29,110 bases of DNA from NCBI GenBank assembly GCA_024220525.1, contig JAMYWO010000061.1:153703-182812 (forward strand), in the 5' to 3' direction. Shown here piece after piece: positions 1 to 9,137 of this stretch; within the stretch, counting starts at the first letter, position 1, and each line of letters opens with the position of its first letter. The DNA is from Cochliopodium minus (taxonomy: Eukaryota; Discosea; Himatismenida; Cochliopodiidae). The notes under the pieces are model-generated. The model was not told where the DNA came from. It saw only the letters and a list, made by a program, of their open reading frames with translations, and ran no database searches. The translations under genes were made by a program, and so were the position numbers.

Positions 1-73
1 TTTATTTTTTATTTTTTATTTTTTATTTTTTATTTTTTATTTTTTATTTTTTATTTTTTATTTTTTATTTTTT
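1..73. repeat. A-T6 heptamer array (window start)
   Basis: About ten tandem copies of a 7-base unit (one A, six T) run from the window edge to the acceptor of the CLU last exon. The same array in the same orientation ends piece B (5388-5451), and the two are probably halves of one intron. The contig edge falls inside the array, as expected if assembly could not cross it. Confidence 0.95.
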
Positions 74-78
74 AATAG

Positions 79-327
79 GCCGAGGAACACTATATCGCTG
101 CATTGAAAATAGATCCTAATCTCATCAACGCTTTGGAAGACTACTCCATTTTTTTGCGACACATCCGTAAATCCAAAACGGATTATTCCTCTTTTAGGAA
201 AAGGGCGATAGATATCAGGCAGAACCTTTCTCTTTTGGAGAGAAAAAAATCCATTGTTAATACTCGAATCATCACAAGGGTTCAACAAAGACCTTCTGTC
301 GAGATTTTTTTTCCAAACACAAAATAA
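79..327 (+). CDS. CLU-family protein, last exon (TPR C-terminus)
   Basis: This is the terminal exon of the CLU gene whose 5' part lies at 24185-28841 and whose middle lies at 2726-5351. It starts after the acceptor AG at 77-78, in phase 0, and reads AEEHYIAALKIDPNL..., which is the second half of a TPR unit. The first half, ending ...ERCGDWDE, is the exon at 5203-5351, which also ends in phase 0. The join restores a canonical TPR (GDWDE+AEEHYIAALKIDPN). The exon carries 82 codons and a TAA stop, with a basic tail after the TPR. It has no start codon of its own: an ATG-free open frame runs straight from the acceptor. The upstream intron is the heptamer array at 1-73. The gene is tail-to-tail with the KCTD gene, about 180 bases away. 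TPR and exon status are seen; linkage to the other pieces is inferred from phase and homology. Confidence 0.85.
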   Translation, partial: AEEHYIAALKIDPNLINALEDYSIFLRHIRKSKTDYSSFRKRAIDIRQNLSLLERKKSIVNTRIITRVQQRPSVEIFFPNTK

Positions 328-509
328 AAAAGAAAAAGAAAAAATTAATTATTTTGGAATTTTTGTTATTGTCGTAAACAAAGAATTAGATAACATTTTT
401 TGATCAAGAAGAATTGCTATCAAAAAAAAGAAAGATTAAGCAAAGTCAATGAGATTTAATTTTAAATTATTTTTTAAATTTATTTATTATTTTTAATTAT
501 TTTTTATTC
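328..509. other. Convergent 3' spacer between CLU and KCTD genes
   Basis: This is a short AT-rich spacer between two genes that point at each other. It must hold both 3' UTRs and polyadenylation signals. No ORF, RNA gene or repeat is visible apart from T- and A-runs. Confidence 0.6.
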
Positions 510-2175
510 TTAATTTTTTTCATTTTCTATTGCTGGAGGATCGAACGAGTCAATGACAAGAATGAAATTATGATACACACTGACCTCGTTTGCACCTCCC
601 GCAGAACTAGTGACCACTTGCCATCCAAGAGTAGTCAAATCATTCAGGATCATGGCAACCAATTCGTGTGAATGACTAAACAACTCCCATTGATTACCTT
701 TTTTAAAAAAAATGAATATAAAAATAAAAAGATAAAAATAAAAAAAATAATGGGATTAATTAGTAATAAATAAACTTTTTTGCCATATTTTCTTGTTTTT
801 TTGAAATTGTATTTTAGTGCGACAGAAACTTCCACAGCACCACTCAGACCTATCCAACTAGCCAACCTGCAAGCAACAATCATCACTTTTTTGAAAATTT
901 TTTTCTTTTGAGGATCGACCATTCCTTCAATATTGAAATAATAAATTCAAACAGTAAATTTCATTTTATTTTATTTTTTAATTATTTTTTTAAAATTATT
1001 TTTTTTTTTATTATTTCTTTTTTTAAAAAAAAAATTACCGTTTTCTTTCATTACATTGATCATCGGTGTAATTTTGTATTTTTGTGCAACACAAAACACT
1101 CCCAAAGGGTCCAAGTTTTTATCGAAAGACAATTTGTCATACCTATAAACCAAAAATTTATGATTTTTTTGAGTAAAAAGATTTTTAATATTTTTAATAT
1201 TATAATTTTTTAAAAAAATTTTTTTATTTTTTATTTAAATAATTATTTTCTCTGAATTTTTATTTTTGATACTTTTTTATTTTATTTTATTTTACATTTT
1301 CTGATGTTTTTTGTTTTTTATTTTTTAATAATTTTTTCACCTCAGAAAATTCAAGACAGGTTGAAAAAACTCATAGTTTTCGTCGAGTAGATACGCACCA
1401 TTCTCGTCTTTCGCCAATGTTTCGTTTTGAACATTTTCGTTCTCAAACATTTTGGCAAGGTAGGACTCGGGAACTTTAATGAGAGTGGATCTCGTTGTTC
1501 TGATTAGTTTTCCGCCACAATTGATTGTTATCCAATCTTTTATTTAAAAAAAATTAAAATTTGATTTTTTAACAAAAAAAAAATCCTAATTGAAATTTCT
1601 TTAAAAAAAAAGGCTGAATATAATATTATTAAATAAATTTTTTCTTTTGTTTGGTTAATGGATGAGAAATGTCATTTGAGGAAAGAAAATGAAAAATTTT
1701 TTTGTGAGAATTTAATATGTGCCATCTAATTTGGATCAATTTTTATATCTCAACATAAAAACTATATAATTGATCAATGAGATCCAAATTATCTTATTAT
1801 CATTTGTATATGTTGATTAATATTGATCCTTTATCGATCATTTTTAGTAACAAATTTTCAATATCTTTCTTTTAGGATATCATATTTATAATATGGTTAA
1901 TATGGGTTTCAATTTGTATTATAATAGATTGATTATCAATTGAATTGTTTTTTAAAAGTGTATTATAAATATTTTTTCTCACCAGCTTTCTCAATAGACT
2001 TTATGAACAAATTTTGATTTTCTTCAATCTTTAATTCTTCCAATTTATCAATCTTCTGTTCTATTGTGAGCTCAGAAGATACAGAAGAGATTTGTTTTTT
2101 GACTTCCATTTCTACCAATTGCTTCAAATATTTGATTTGTGATTCTGTAAAGACTTCTTTGATTTCCAAATCCAT
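510..2175 (-). CDS. KCTD-like BTB/T1-domain protein, 5 exons
   Basis: Predicted exons on the minus strand are 2175-1983, 1536-1341, 1142-1039, 924-784 and 697-510, totalling 822 bases (273 residues) in one frame. Residues 1-64 form a charged, probably coiled N-terminus (MDLEIKEVFTESQIKYLKQL...). Residues about 65-165 are a BTB/T1 (K+ channel tetramerisation) domain: DWITINCGGKLIRTTRSTL, then DENGAYLLDENYEFFQPVLN, then FLRYDKLS. The NxGG, RSTL and LNFLRY signatures are typical of KCTD proteins, which usually act as oligomeric adaptors for cullin-3 ubiquitin ligases. The C-terminus (about 166-273) is not recognised; it includes WELFSHSHELVAMILNDL. Exon 4 only stays in frame if its donor is GC (at 783-782), giving a GC-AG intron; a one-base error in the A-run is the alternative. 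Intron 1 (1537-1982) contains a dispersed repeat. Domain call is strong; the exon 1 join and the GC donor are inferred from phase. Confidence 0.8.
1690..1862 (+). repeat. Dispersed intronic repeat, copy 1
   Basis: This non-coding stretch is closely similar to part of 17516-17912. Two blocks, 1728-1753 and 1808-1834, are essentially identical in both. Inside it, 1728-1737 and 1781-1790 are perfect inverted 10-base arms (AATTTGGATC / GATCCAAATT), so a hairpin of about 60 bases could form. It sits antisense in intron 1 of the KCTD gene. No ORF or transposase is present. It could be a MITE-like or other non-autonomous element. Confidence 0.75.
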
Positions 2176-2454
2176 AAAATGAAAAAATTTTTATGAACAA
2201 ATTAAAAGAAGAATATGAATATATTTCTCCTTTTATCAAAAATCCTTGATTTTTTTTTGATCAAATGGTAAAAAATGTGGTATTTGATTTTATCCAAAAA
2301 AAATTTTTTTTTCTTTTTTTTAATTTTCATATTTAACAAAAAGTGATCAAAGAAATCAACAAGAAATATTTTTGCAATGTTTTTGAGAGAGGAGGATTTC
2401 TATTCAAGCATTAGATTATTCAAGTCTTACCCATCTAAGGTTTTTATCATCAAT

Positions 2455-2646
2455 TTAGATTTTGATTTTGTTTTTGTAAAGAGAAATTGCAAGATACTCA
2501 ACAATCATAAACAAAATAGGTTTTGGAAAATAGACAAACATTTTCTTTTTCTGAATCAAAAAGAGTTTAAAAATTGTTTTTTGGAAAGAAAGAGGAAACA
2601 ATTTGTGTTTTTCTTTGTTCCATAAAATTCTTCTTTTCAAATCTTT
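2455..2646 (-). pseudogene. Broken ankyrin-family gene, 3' fragment
   Basis: Only the last 63 codons and a TAA stop are present (KDLKRRILWNKEKHKLFPLS...), reading leftward from the N at 2647. The fragment nearly matches the last 63 codons of the ankyrin gene at 5453-6493, including HKLFPLSFQKTI and FPKP near the end, with a few substitutions. Similarity continues into the 3' flank (2377-2454). The coding sequence stops exactly at the N, so this is more likely a gene cut by the assembly than a real pseudogene. It is a paralogue rather than an exact copy. The open frame on the opposite strand (2377-2625) is its shadow. Confidence 0.75.
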
Positions 2647-2647
2647 N

Positions 2648-2679
2648 ATTTTTTATTTTTTATTTTTTATTTTTTATTT

Positions 2680-2716
<37 letters not shown>

Positions 2717-2724
2717 ATTTTTTA
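2648..2724. repeat. A-T6 heptamer array (start of piece B)
   Basis: About eleven copies of the A-T6 unit, with one 6-base variant near 2696, run from the N at 2647 to the acceptor of the CLU exon at 2726. The array at 29044-29110 has the same unit and orientation and follows the donor of the preceding CLU exon. Confidence 0.95.
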
Positions 2725-2725
2725 G

Positions 2726-5351
2726 GTGACCATACCTTGTTTTGCAGTGGATTTGATTTCATTGTTTGACAGCCATTTATCTGTTTACCCTTCTCTTTCC
2801 CATTTTCAACTCACTCAATTCATTCACAGCAGAGGAATAAATATGAGGTAAGCAAAATCAATTTAAAAAAAAATAAAATAAATTTAAAATGAAAAATAAT
2901 GTTTTTAATAAAATTCAAAAAAAATTTTAAAATACAGAAATTGAAAAAAATTTTTATTTTCAAGTAAAAATAATAAAATAAAAAAATTTAAATCAAAAAT
3001 AAATATATCTGTCATAAAAAAAAATTTAAAAATAATTATTAAAAATAAAATAACAATCAAAAAAAATTTTTTACCAAAAAAAAAAAAAATAAAACAAAAA
3101 AAAAGATTAAAAAAATAATTAAATTAAAATTTAATAAATTTATTTTTTTTAAAAAAAAAAAAGATACTTGGGAATGGTGTGCATCAGAATGAAAAACAGC
3201 CCATACGCCAAAATAGTGATGCTCGAAATGGTAGCGCGAATCATCAAAAACGAGCTCCGCGCCAAACTCCGCAAGAAGATGCGTGACCTCGAGCTCATCG
3301 TCGACGAGCCCTACCGCAACACCATCACCGATTACCTCAACGACGTCTTCTCTAAGAAGAGGCCTCTCAACCAGAAGATTTGGGAGGACGATTTCGTCTC
3401 CATTTTGAATTCCAAGTTCAATTTCAATAAGGAGACTTACTCTTTCTTCCCTTCTAATTTGAGATCTTACATTTTTCTTCCAAAGCTCGAAGTTGGTATA
3501 GCATTTTTTTTTTATTTTTTTTTTTTTATTATTTTTATTTGGTAAAAAATTTTTTTGATTGTTTCATTTTATTTTTGATAATTATTTTAAAATTTTTTTT
3601 TATTTTTGATAATTATTTTAAAATTTTTTTTTATTCTTTTGTTTTTAATTTTTTTCTTTTATTTTGTTTTATTTTTTATTTATTGATTTATTTTTATTTT
3701 TATTTTTATTTTTCTTTTTCAATCCTTATTTTTAATTTTATTTTTAATTTTATTTTTAATTTTATTTATTATTTTAATATTTAAATTTTTTTTTTTAATC
3801 AGCATTTTTTTTTTATATTTCACAATTTTTATTTATTAATTTAAATCTTGTCTAATCGTTTTATTTGTTTTTTAATTTGTAGTCATCAATATTTTTTTTT
3901 TAATTTTTTTTTACAATTTTTTGATTATTTTAAATTTTTCCTCAAATTTTTTTATTTATTCATTCATTTTTTTTAAAATTAATTATTTCTTTTTTTTAAA
4001 GGAACAACCACATTCGACGGATGTTTTTATTTGTACAAAAGAATAGAAGATATGACGGGTGTCAGTTTCGACAGTAACTTATTGGAGCTCTTGAAAACTT
4101 CGCCTGACATCTACGACAAGTACGATCAGATTTTCATGAACACCGACCTCATCGACATGGGTGATCGTGTCAAACATTTGGTAATCTAAATTTAACTTTA
4201 AATTTAAATTTCATTTTTACATTTTTTTTTTATTTTATTTTTTTATTTTTTTATTTTTTTATTTTTTTTATTTTTAAATATTTATTTTTTTAAATTTTAT
4301 TTATTATTTTGAGTTTTTTTGAACTGTTTTTTTATATTTTTTATTTTTCTCATTCTTATTTTTATTTTTTTATTTTTATTTATTTCATATTTTTGTTTTT
4401 TAATTTTTATTTTATTTGAATTAATTTTTTTAATTTTTTACATTTTTATTTTTTATTTTATTTTTTATTTTTTTTATTTTTTTATAATTTTTTTATAATT
4501 TTTTTTTTTAATAAAATAGGATGTGGTTTCAAATGCGAAAGGAGACACTTACATGTTCCACGCGAGAGAAAAAGAGAAACAAAGACATTTGTTGGGAGCA
4601 GAACATCTCTACAAATCCGCCCTCCACTTCTTCAACTACGCCCTCAACTCCGACCCCAACGACGTCATGTTGCTCAACAACACTGCTAAAGTCTTGCAGA
4701 AATTGGAAAGCATCAACCTTTGCAAAAACAAAGGTGTCGAGTCCATCTCTGAGCTCATTGATGAAATAGAGAAAAATGGTTTTTTTATTTTATTTTTTTT
4801 ATTTTTTATTTTTTTTTAATTTTTGTTTTAATTTTTTTTTTGTTTATTTTATTTAATATTGTTTATTTTTTAATTTTTTATTATTTTTTATTTTTTATTT
4901 TTTATTTTTTATTTTTTATTTTTTATTTTTTATTTTTATATTTTTTTTAAATTTTTCAATATTTTTTTAATTTAATTTTTTATTTAATAGATTTTATTTT
5001 AATAGATTTTATTCTATATTTTATTTAATATTTTTAATGTCATGTTTTTATTTATTTTTTATTTTTTATTTTTTATTTTTTATTTTTTATTTTTTATTTT
5101 TTAATTTTATTATAAAAGGATTCTATTTATTTAATGAAACTTTATTTACATTTTTATTTAAAAATTAATATTTTGTATGTTTTTTTATTTTTTTTATTAA
5201 AGGAGACGCAACATCCCTTTTTTCTTTAAATTCACCCGGAATTTTCACTGCCAACAACTATTATTTAAGAGCACTCAGAGCAGACAACAACAATGCCACA
5301 ACACACAGAAACTACGCTTTATTTAAAGAACGTTGTGGAGATTGGGATGAA
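2726..5351 (+). CDS. CLU-family protein, middle part (5 exons)
   Basis: Exons 2726-2847, 3164-3495, 4002-4180, 4520-4778 and 5203-5351 total 1041 bases (347 codons), entering and leaving in phase 0. The first exon encodes the end of the CLU core (TIPCFAVDLISLF, then HSRGINMR). Across the splice this becomes GINMRYLG, a hallmark of the CLU/TIF31 family, followed by EMVARIIK. The third to fifth exons hold helical TPR-like repeats (AEHLYKSALHFFNYALNSDP; NNYYLRALRADNNNATTHRN). The previous exon is at 28687-28841 and the next at 79-327. CLU proteins are cytosolic, bind mRNAs for mitochondrial proteins and affect mitochondrial distribution; that role is family knowledge, not shown here. Exons at 3230-3350 and 4600-4690 are unusually rich in C-ending codons. 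Introns contain heptamer arrays (4883-4936, 5054-5102). Family assignment is firm; order relative to the other pieces is inferred. Confidence 0.88.
4883..4936. repeat. A-T6 heptamer array in CLU intron
   Basis: About seven to eight A-T6 units lie within the intron between the exons ending at 4778 and starting at 5203. Orientation is the same as all other arrays in the window. Confidence 0.9.
5054..5102. repeat. A-T6 heptamer array in CLU intron (second)
   Basis: Seven A-T6 units lie in the same intron as the array at 4883-4936, separated by about 115 bases of ordinary AT-rich intron. Confidence 0.9.
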
Positions 5352-5387
5352 GTATAAAAATTTTTGAATTTTTGATTTTTAATTTTT

Positions 5388-5451
5388 ATTTTTTATTTTT
5401 TATTTTTTATTTTTTATTTTTTATTTTTTATTTTTTATTTTTTATTTTTTA
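5388..5451. repeat. A-T6 heptamer array (end of piece B)
   Basis: About nine A-T6 units follow the donor of the CLU exon ending at 5351 and run into the N at 5452. The array at 1-73, which precedes the next CLU exon, has the same unit and orientation. Confidence 0.95.
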
Positions 5452-5452
5452 N

Positions 5453-6493
5453 TCATTCAAAGCTGATCTCAATTTTTCTCCAAAATCTGATATGAATGCT
5501 CTTCATTTTGCTTGTATGAAAGGAATGGATACTTCGATCATCGATTTCTTAATTTCAGAAAAGCTAGATGTCAATACTTTATCCAGGATTTCCAAGGGAA
5601 CACCTCTTCATTTTGTAACTTCTGATTACCTGCCAAAAGTAATTGATCATTTATTATCTCTTGGTGCGAATATCAATGCAAAAAATAGAATAGGATATAC
5701 TCCTCTTCATTGTGCTTGCGGTACAGATAATAGATCTATTCCCATTTTAATTTCAAAAGAAGGAATCGATGTCAACCTCAAAAATGATGAAGATTTCTCT
5801 CCACTTGAACACTTATGCGACAAAGATCCTGAATATCTGGATGGAGAATTGATAAAGAAACTGATTGAATTCGAGAAAACAGATTTGAAGAATTTCAAAA
5901 TGAAAATAGACAATAGTGAAAGATATTCTCTCCTGTTTTGGATCATTTCTATTCATTCAAAATTATCCTTATCCTACAAGAAAGAATACAATGAAAAAGC
6001 ACCTATCTTTTTTGAAATTTTTGAATATCTTCTTTCTCGAAAAGAATTGGAATGGAAGGATGCCAAATCTAATCAACAGAGTTGTCTTCATTTTTCAGCA
6101 TCAAGATATCCATCAATTGAGATGATTGAGTTGATGATTGAGAAGGGAATGGATGTAAATGAAAAGGAAGATGATCTTACTTGTCTTCTTGGTTCAATCT
6201 ACAAAGAAAACACTCATTTATTTTTCATTCTTTTGTTGAATGGAGCAATTCTTGATGAAGAATCAGAATTATACATGGGAAAAGAAAGAAGAAAATTGGT
6301 GAAAGATTTGAAAAGAAGAATTTTATGGAACAAAGAAAAGCACAAATTATTTCCTCTTTCTTTCCAAAAAACAATTTTGGATCTCTTTTTGATTCAGAAA
6401 AAGAAAATGTTTGTCTATTTTCCAAAACCTATATTGTTTGTGATTGTCGAGTATCTTGCAATTTCTCATTACAAAAACAAAATCAAAATCTAA
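5453..6493 (+). CDS. Ankyrin-repeat protein, 5'-truncated at the N
   Basis: The open frame starts directly at the N at 5452 with no start codon, so the N-terminus is missing. The visible 346 residues contain at least five ankyrin repeats: MNALHFACMKGMDTSIIDFL, GTPLHFVTSDYLPKVIDHLL, GYTPLHCACGTDNRSIPIL, a degenerate SPLEHLC unit, and SCLHFSASRYPSIEMIELMI. Ankyrin repeats bind proteins. The last 65 residues form a separate module (WNKEKHKLFPLS ... YFPKPILFVIVEYL) that recurs in the gene at 6869-8835 and the fragment at 2455-2646. Its position after the ankyrins and its P-x-P-hydrophobic helix recall F-box- or SOCS-type C-terminal adaptor modules; that is only an analogy. The downstream gene, same strand, begins about 375 bases later. 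Confidence 0.85.
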   Translation, partial: SFKADLNFSPKSDMNALHFACMKGMDTSIIDFLISEKLDVNTLSRISKGTPLHFVTSDYLPKVIDHLLSLGANINAKNRIGYTPLHCACGTDNRSIPILISKEGIDVNLKNDEDFSPLEHLCDKDPEYLDGELIKKLIEFEKTDLKNFKMKIDNSERYSLLFWIISIHSKLSLSYKKEYNEKAPIFFEIFEYLLSRKELEWKDAKSNQQSCLHFSASRYPSIEMIELMIEKGMDVNEKEDDLTCLLGSIYKENTHLFFILLLNGAILDEESELYMGKERRKLVKDLKRRILWNKEKHKLFPLSFQKTILDLFLIQKKKMFVYFPKPILFVIVEYLAISHYKNKIKI

Positions 6494-6868
6494 ATTGATG
6501 ATTATAACTTTGATGGATAGGAATTTGAATGCTCGGATCCTTGAATAGAAATCCTCCTTTTTCAAAAATATTTCTAAGATTTTGGAAGATTGCTTGTTTA
6601 TTTCTTTGTGTAAAATAATTAAAAAAAAATAAAAAATTAACAAAAAAAGTTGTTGATTTCTTTTTGTAAATTTGAAATTAAAAAAAAATAAAAAAATGAG
6701 ATGAATGTTTTTTGTTGAACATTATTTGCTCCTGCCAAGTTTGTTGAGAAAAAATTTCAAAGAATAAAGAAGCAGCCGGTAAAATTTCAACAAATGAACT
6801 TTTATATCTTTTTTTTAAAAAATTTTCTGAAGGGATTCATTTTTAATATTTCAAACAAATTTAAAAAA
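6494..6868. other. AT-rich spacer upstream of second ankyrin-like gene
   Basis: The first 80 bases are similar to the flank of the fragment at 2377-2454, so the ankyrin duplication includes 3' flanking DNA. The remainder is AT-rich 5' flank. No RNA gene or convincing ORF is seen; the in-frame codons upstream of 6869 are hydrophobic low-complexity and are left out. Confidence 0.5.
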
Positions 6869-8835
6869 ATGGATATTATTAAAAATTTCTCTAAACATAA
6901 AATTGAAGAATTTTGTGATTTCCATCAATCATTTTGTGGAGAAGGAATGGGAAAAGATCATTGCGATAATATAGTAAAAAATATTCTTCAAAAATAAAAT
7001 AATTCAACAAGCATCATTTAACCATTTGCTTATTCCCATTGTTTAATCTCATCAAATTAAGATCCCATTGATTGTAAAAAGAAAAGATTTTTATGATGAA
7101 ATTTTTAAAGGAAGAAAAGAAGAGAATATACCAGATTGGGATGAATATAATAAGAGAATGATGAGCAAATCAGATCCGAGATGCTGTCAAGATGTGATCA
7201 CATTCGCTGAAAATTATCATCTCACAAAAATAAATGGCGCCAAAAATAATAAAAATGTGGATGACGATATAAAAGAAGAGAAACAATCAAATATGAAAGA
7301 ATTTGATAGGATATGCGAAGCAGGAGATAAAACAAAATTTGACGAATTTCTTTCAGAGAATAATAATAAATTGAGAAAAGATGAATGGACTCTTTATCAT
7401 TGTTGCAAGGGAGGAAATGTAGAAATGATCGAGAAGTTGATGGAGATGGGAGCGAGAGATTATAACAAGGGTTTGAAAGGAGCGTATGAGATGATGAATG
7501 TAGAGATAATGGAGAAAATGATACTGAAAGGGGCTGATGATTATTACAAAGTGTGGGATGTGGTAGTATCTCATCAAAAAAGCAAGAACTCACTATTTAA
7601 AAAAACACTCGATAAAATTTATGGTAAATTTTTAATTTGTAATTATTTTTTATTTTTTAATTTTAAATATTTTCATATTTGAATAAAAATTAATTTTAAC
7701 TTTTATTTCTTCATTTTTTAAATTTTTTAATTTTAAAAATTTTAACTTTTATTTCTTTATTTTTATTATAATTTATATTACATTTTTCTTATTTAAAATT
7801 TTAATGTTAATTTTAATGTTAATTTTTGGAATTTTTAATTCCGTGAATAATTTATGTATCATTTAAATGTTTTTAATTTTTTTTTAAAAAATTTTTCTAG
7901 ATTACCACGCCTACAAACTTAGTTTGATGGATGAAATTAATGGAAAGGGATCAGAAGAAGAAGCAGAAATATTGGGAGAAGCAACAAGAGAAGCGTTACG
8001 CAACTACGACACAGACTGCATCGAAATTTTATTGGAAGAAAAAGAAAAAGAAACTGTACAAATAATGGAGAATATTTTTGACACGCAAGACCCTTTTTGG
8101 TTAAATTTTATCTCTAAAAAAATCCACATTGTTCCTGATTTGGAAGATCTTAAACATGTTAGTAAGAGTGTGATTCTCCAATCTCTTTTGATGAATATTT
8201 ACAAGTTTAACCATGCTTTGCTTCCTCTTATTGATTTGAACCAAGTTTACAATGTTTTTTTAGGAGATACTAAAATCACTCTTTTGCATGAAAGTTGCAG
8301 TGAAGACAATCACGACACCATTTTTTATTTGCTTTATTATGGCGCTAAATATGATATTTCTGTCGAAATTGGAGTAATTTTAATTTTTTTTTATTTTTAA
8401 TTAAAAATAATTAATTTCTTTTTTTTTTTGTTAATAAAGGAACAATCCTGCACTGCTGAAGAATTGGCCTTTGAATTATTTCAAAAAGATAAAAAACATG
8501 GCTACAATCTTATCAATGACTTTAAATCTGGGAAAATATGGAATGTGGAAAGACATAAATTGTTCCCCAAATCTGAAAAAACTCGAGTTCTCCACTTCTT
8601 ATTATTTATCAAATTTTTTTCTACTCAAATACTTCATAAGAAGATTCCAAAACCTGTCCAGTTTATCATAATTCAAAATTTTTTGATTCCTTTTGAACAC
8701 AAAAACGAAGAAAATCTTTCTTTAAATGAAATTGATAATCTTAATGAAGAAGATGACAATGAAAGTTTTTCTGAAAACACCAAAAGAAATAACAAAAGAA
8801 AAAGAAATTCAAGTGAAGAAAATTCTAGTGAATAA
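6869..8835 (+). CDS. Ankyrin-like protein with shared C-terminal module, 4 exons
   Basis: Exons 6869-6973, 7062-7623, 7901-8373 and 8440-8835 join in phase to 1536 bases (511 residues). The start at 6869 (MDIIKNFSKHKIEEF) was chosen because upstream codons are low-complexity. Degenerate ankyrin-type repeats occur at about residues 110-200 (WTLYHCCKGGNVEMIEKLME, then GARDYN; a following unit has EIMEKMILKGADDY) and again before residue 375 (TLLHESCSEDNHDTIFYLLY, then YGAKY). The fourth exon carries the module shared with the gene at 5453: WNVERHKLFPKS, then IPKPVQFIIIQNFLI. After it comes a charged Ser/Asn/Glu/Lys tail with a basic cluster (KRNNKRKRN), a possible nuclear signal. Function is unknown beyond probable protein binding. 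It looks like a diverged tandem relative of the 5453 gene on the same strand. Confidence 0.8.
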
Positions 8836-9137
8836 ATAAATAATACTATTAAAGATAAAAAATATAAATTTTTTTAAAAATGTAAAAAGAAAAAATTGTT
8901 CGTTTTCAACAAAAGTTTGTTTAATCCATTTTTCAAAATTAATGAAAAAAAAAGAAAATTTTTTATTCCTCAATAAAAAAAGGTTTATTGAAATCTTTCC
9001 ACAAAAAATACAAAAGAATTTTTAAAAGAAGACTTCCAAAAGAAAAAGAAAAATTTTGAAAGAATGCCTTTAGAAGAAAAAAAGTAAAACGAAAAATTAA
9101 ATAGAAGGAAAAAAAAGAAGGAAGGTTGTGAAACTCC
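8836..9137. other. Convergent 3' spacer
   Basis: This A-rich spacer lies between the second ankyrin-like gene and the RhoGAP-like gene, which converge on it. No ORF, RNA gene or repeat is visible. Confidence 0.5.

Noticed and set aside
1-73. Terminal A-T6 array as a telomere
   Set aside because: The array at the other window end has the same orientation rather than the inverted one, the unit has no G, and the arrays also occur inside introns.
2377-2625. Plus-strand open frame of 82 codons
   Set aside because: It is the antisense of the ankyrin 3' fragment, which has clear homology to 5453-6493 on the other strand.
3539-3784. Hydrophobic Phe/Ile-rich open frame
   Set aside because: It lies wholly within a T-rich CLU intron (3496-4001) and has only homopolymer composition.
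4521-4769. Ser/Thr-rich frame overlapping the CLU exon
   Set aside because: It is the +1 frame of the TPR-like CLU exon at 4520-4778, which joins its neighbours in phase.
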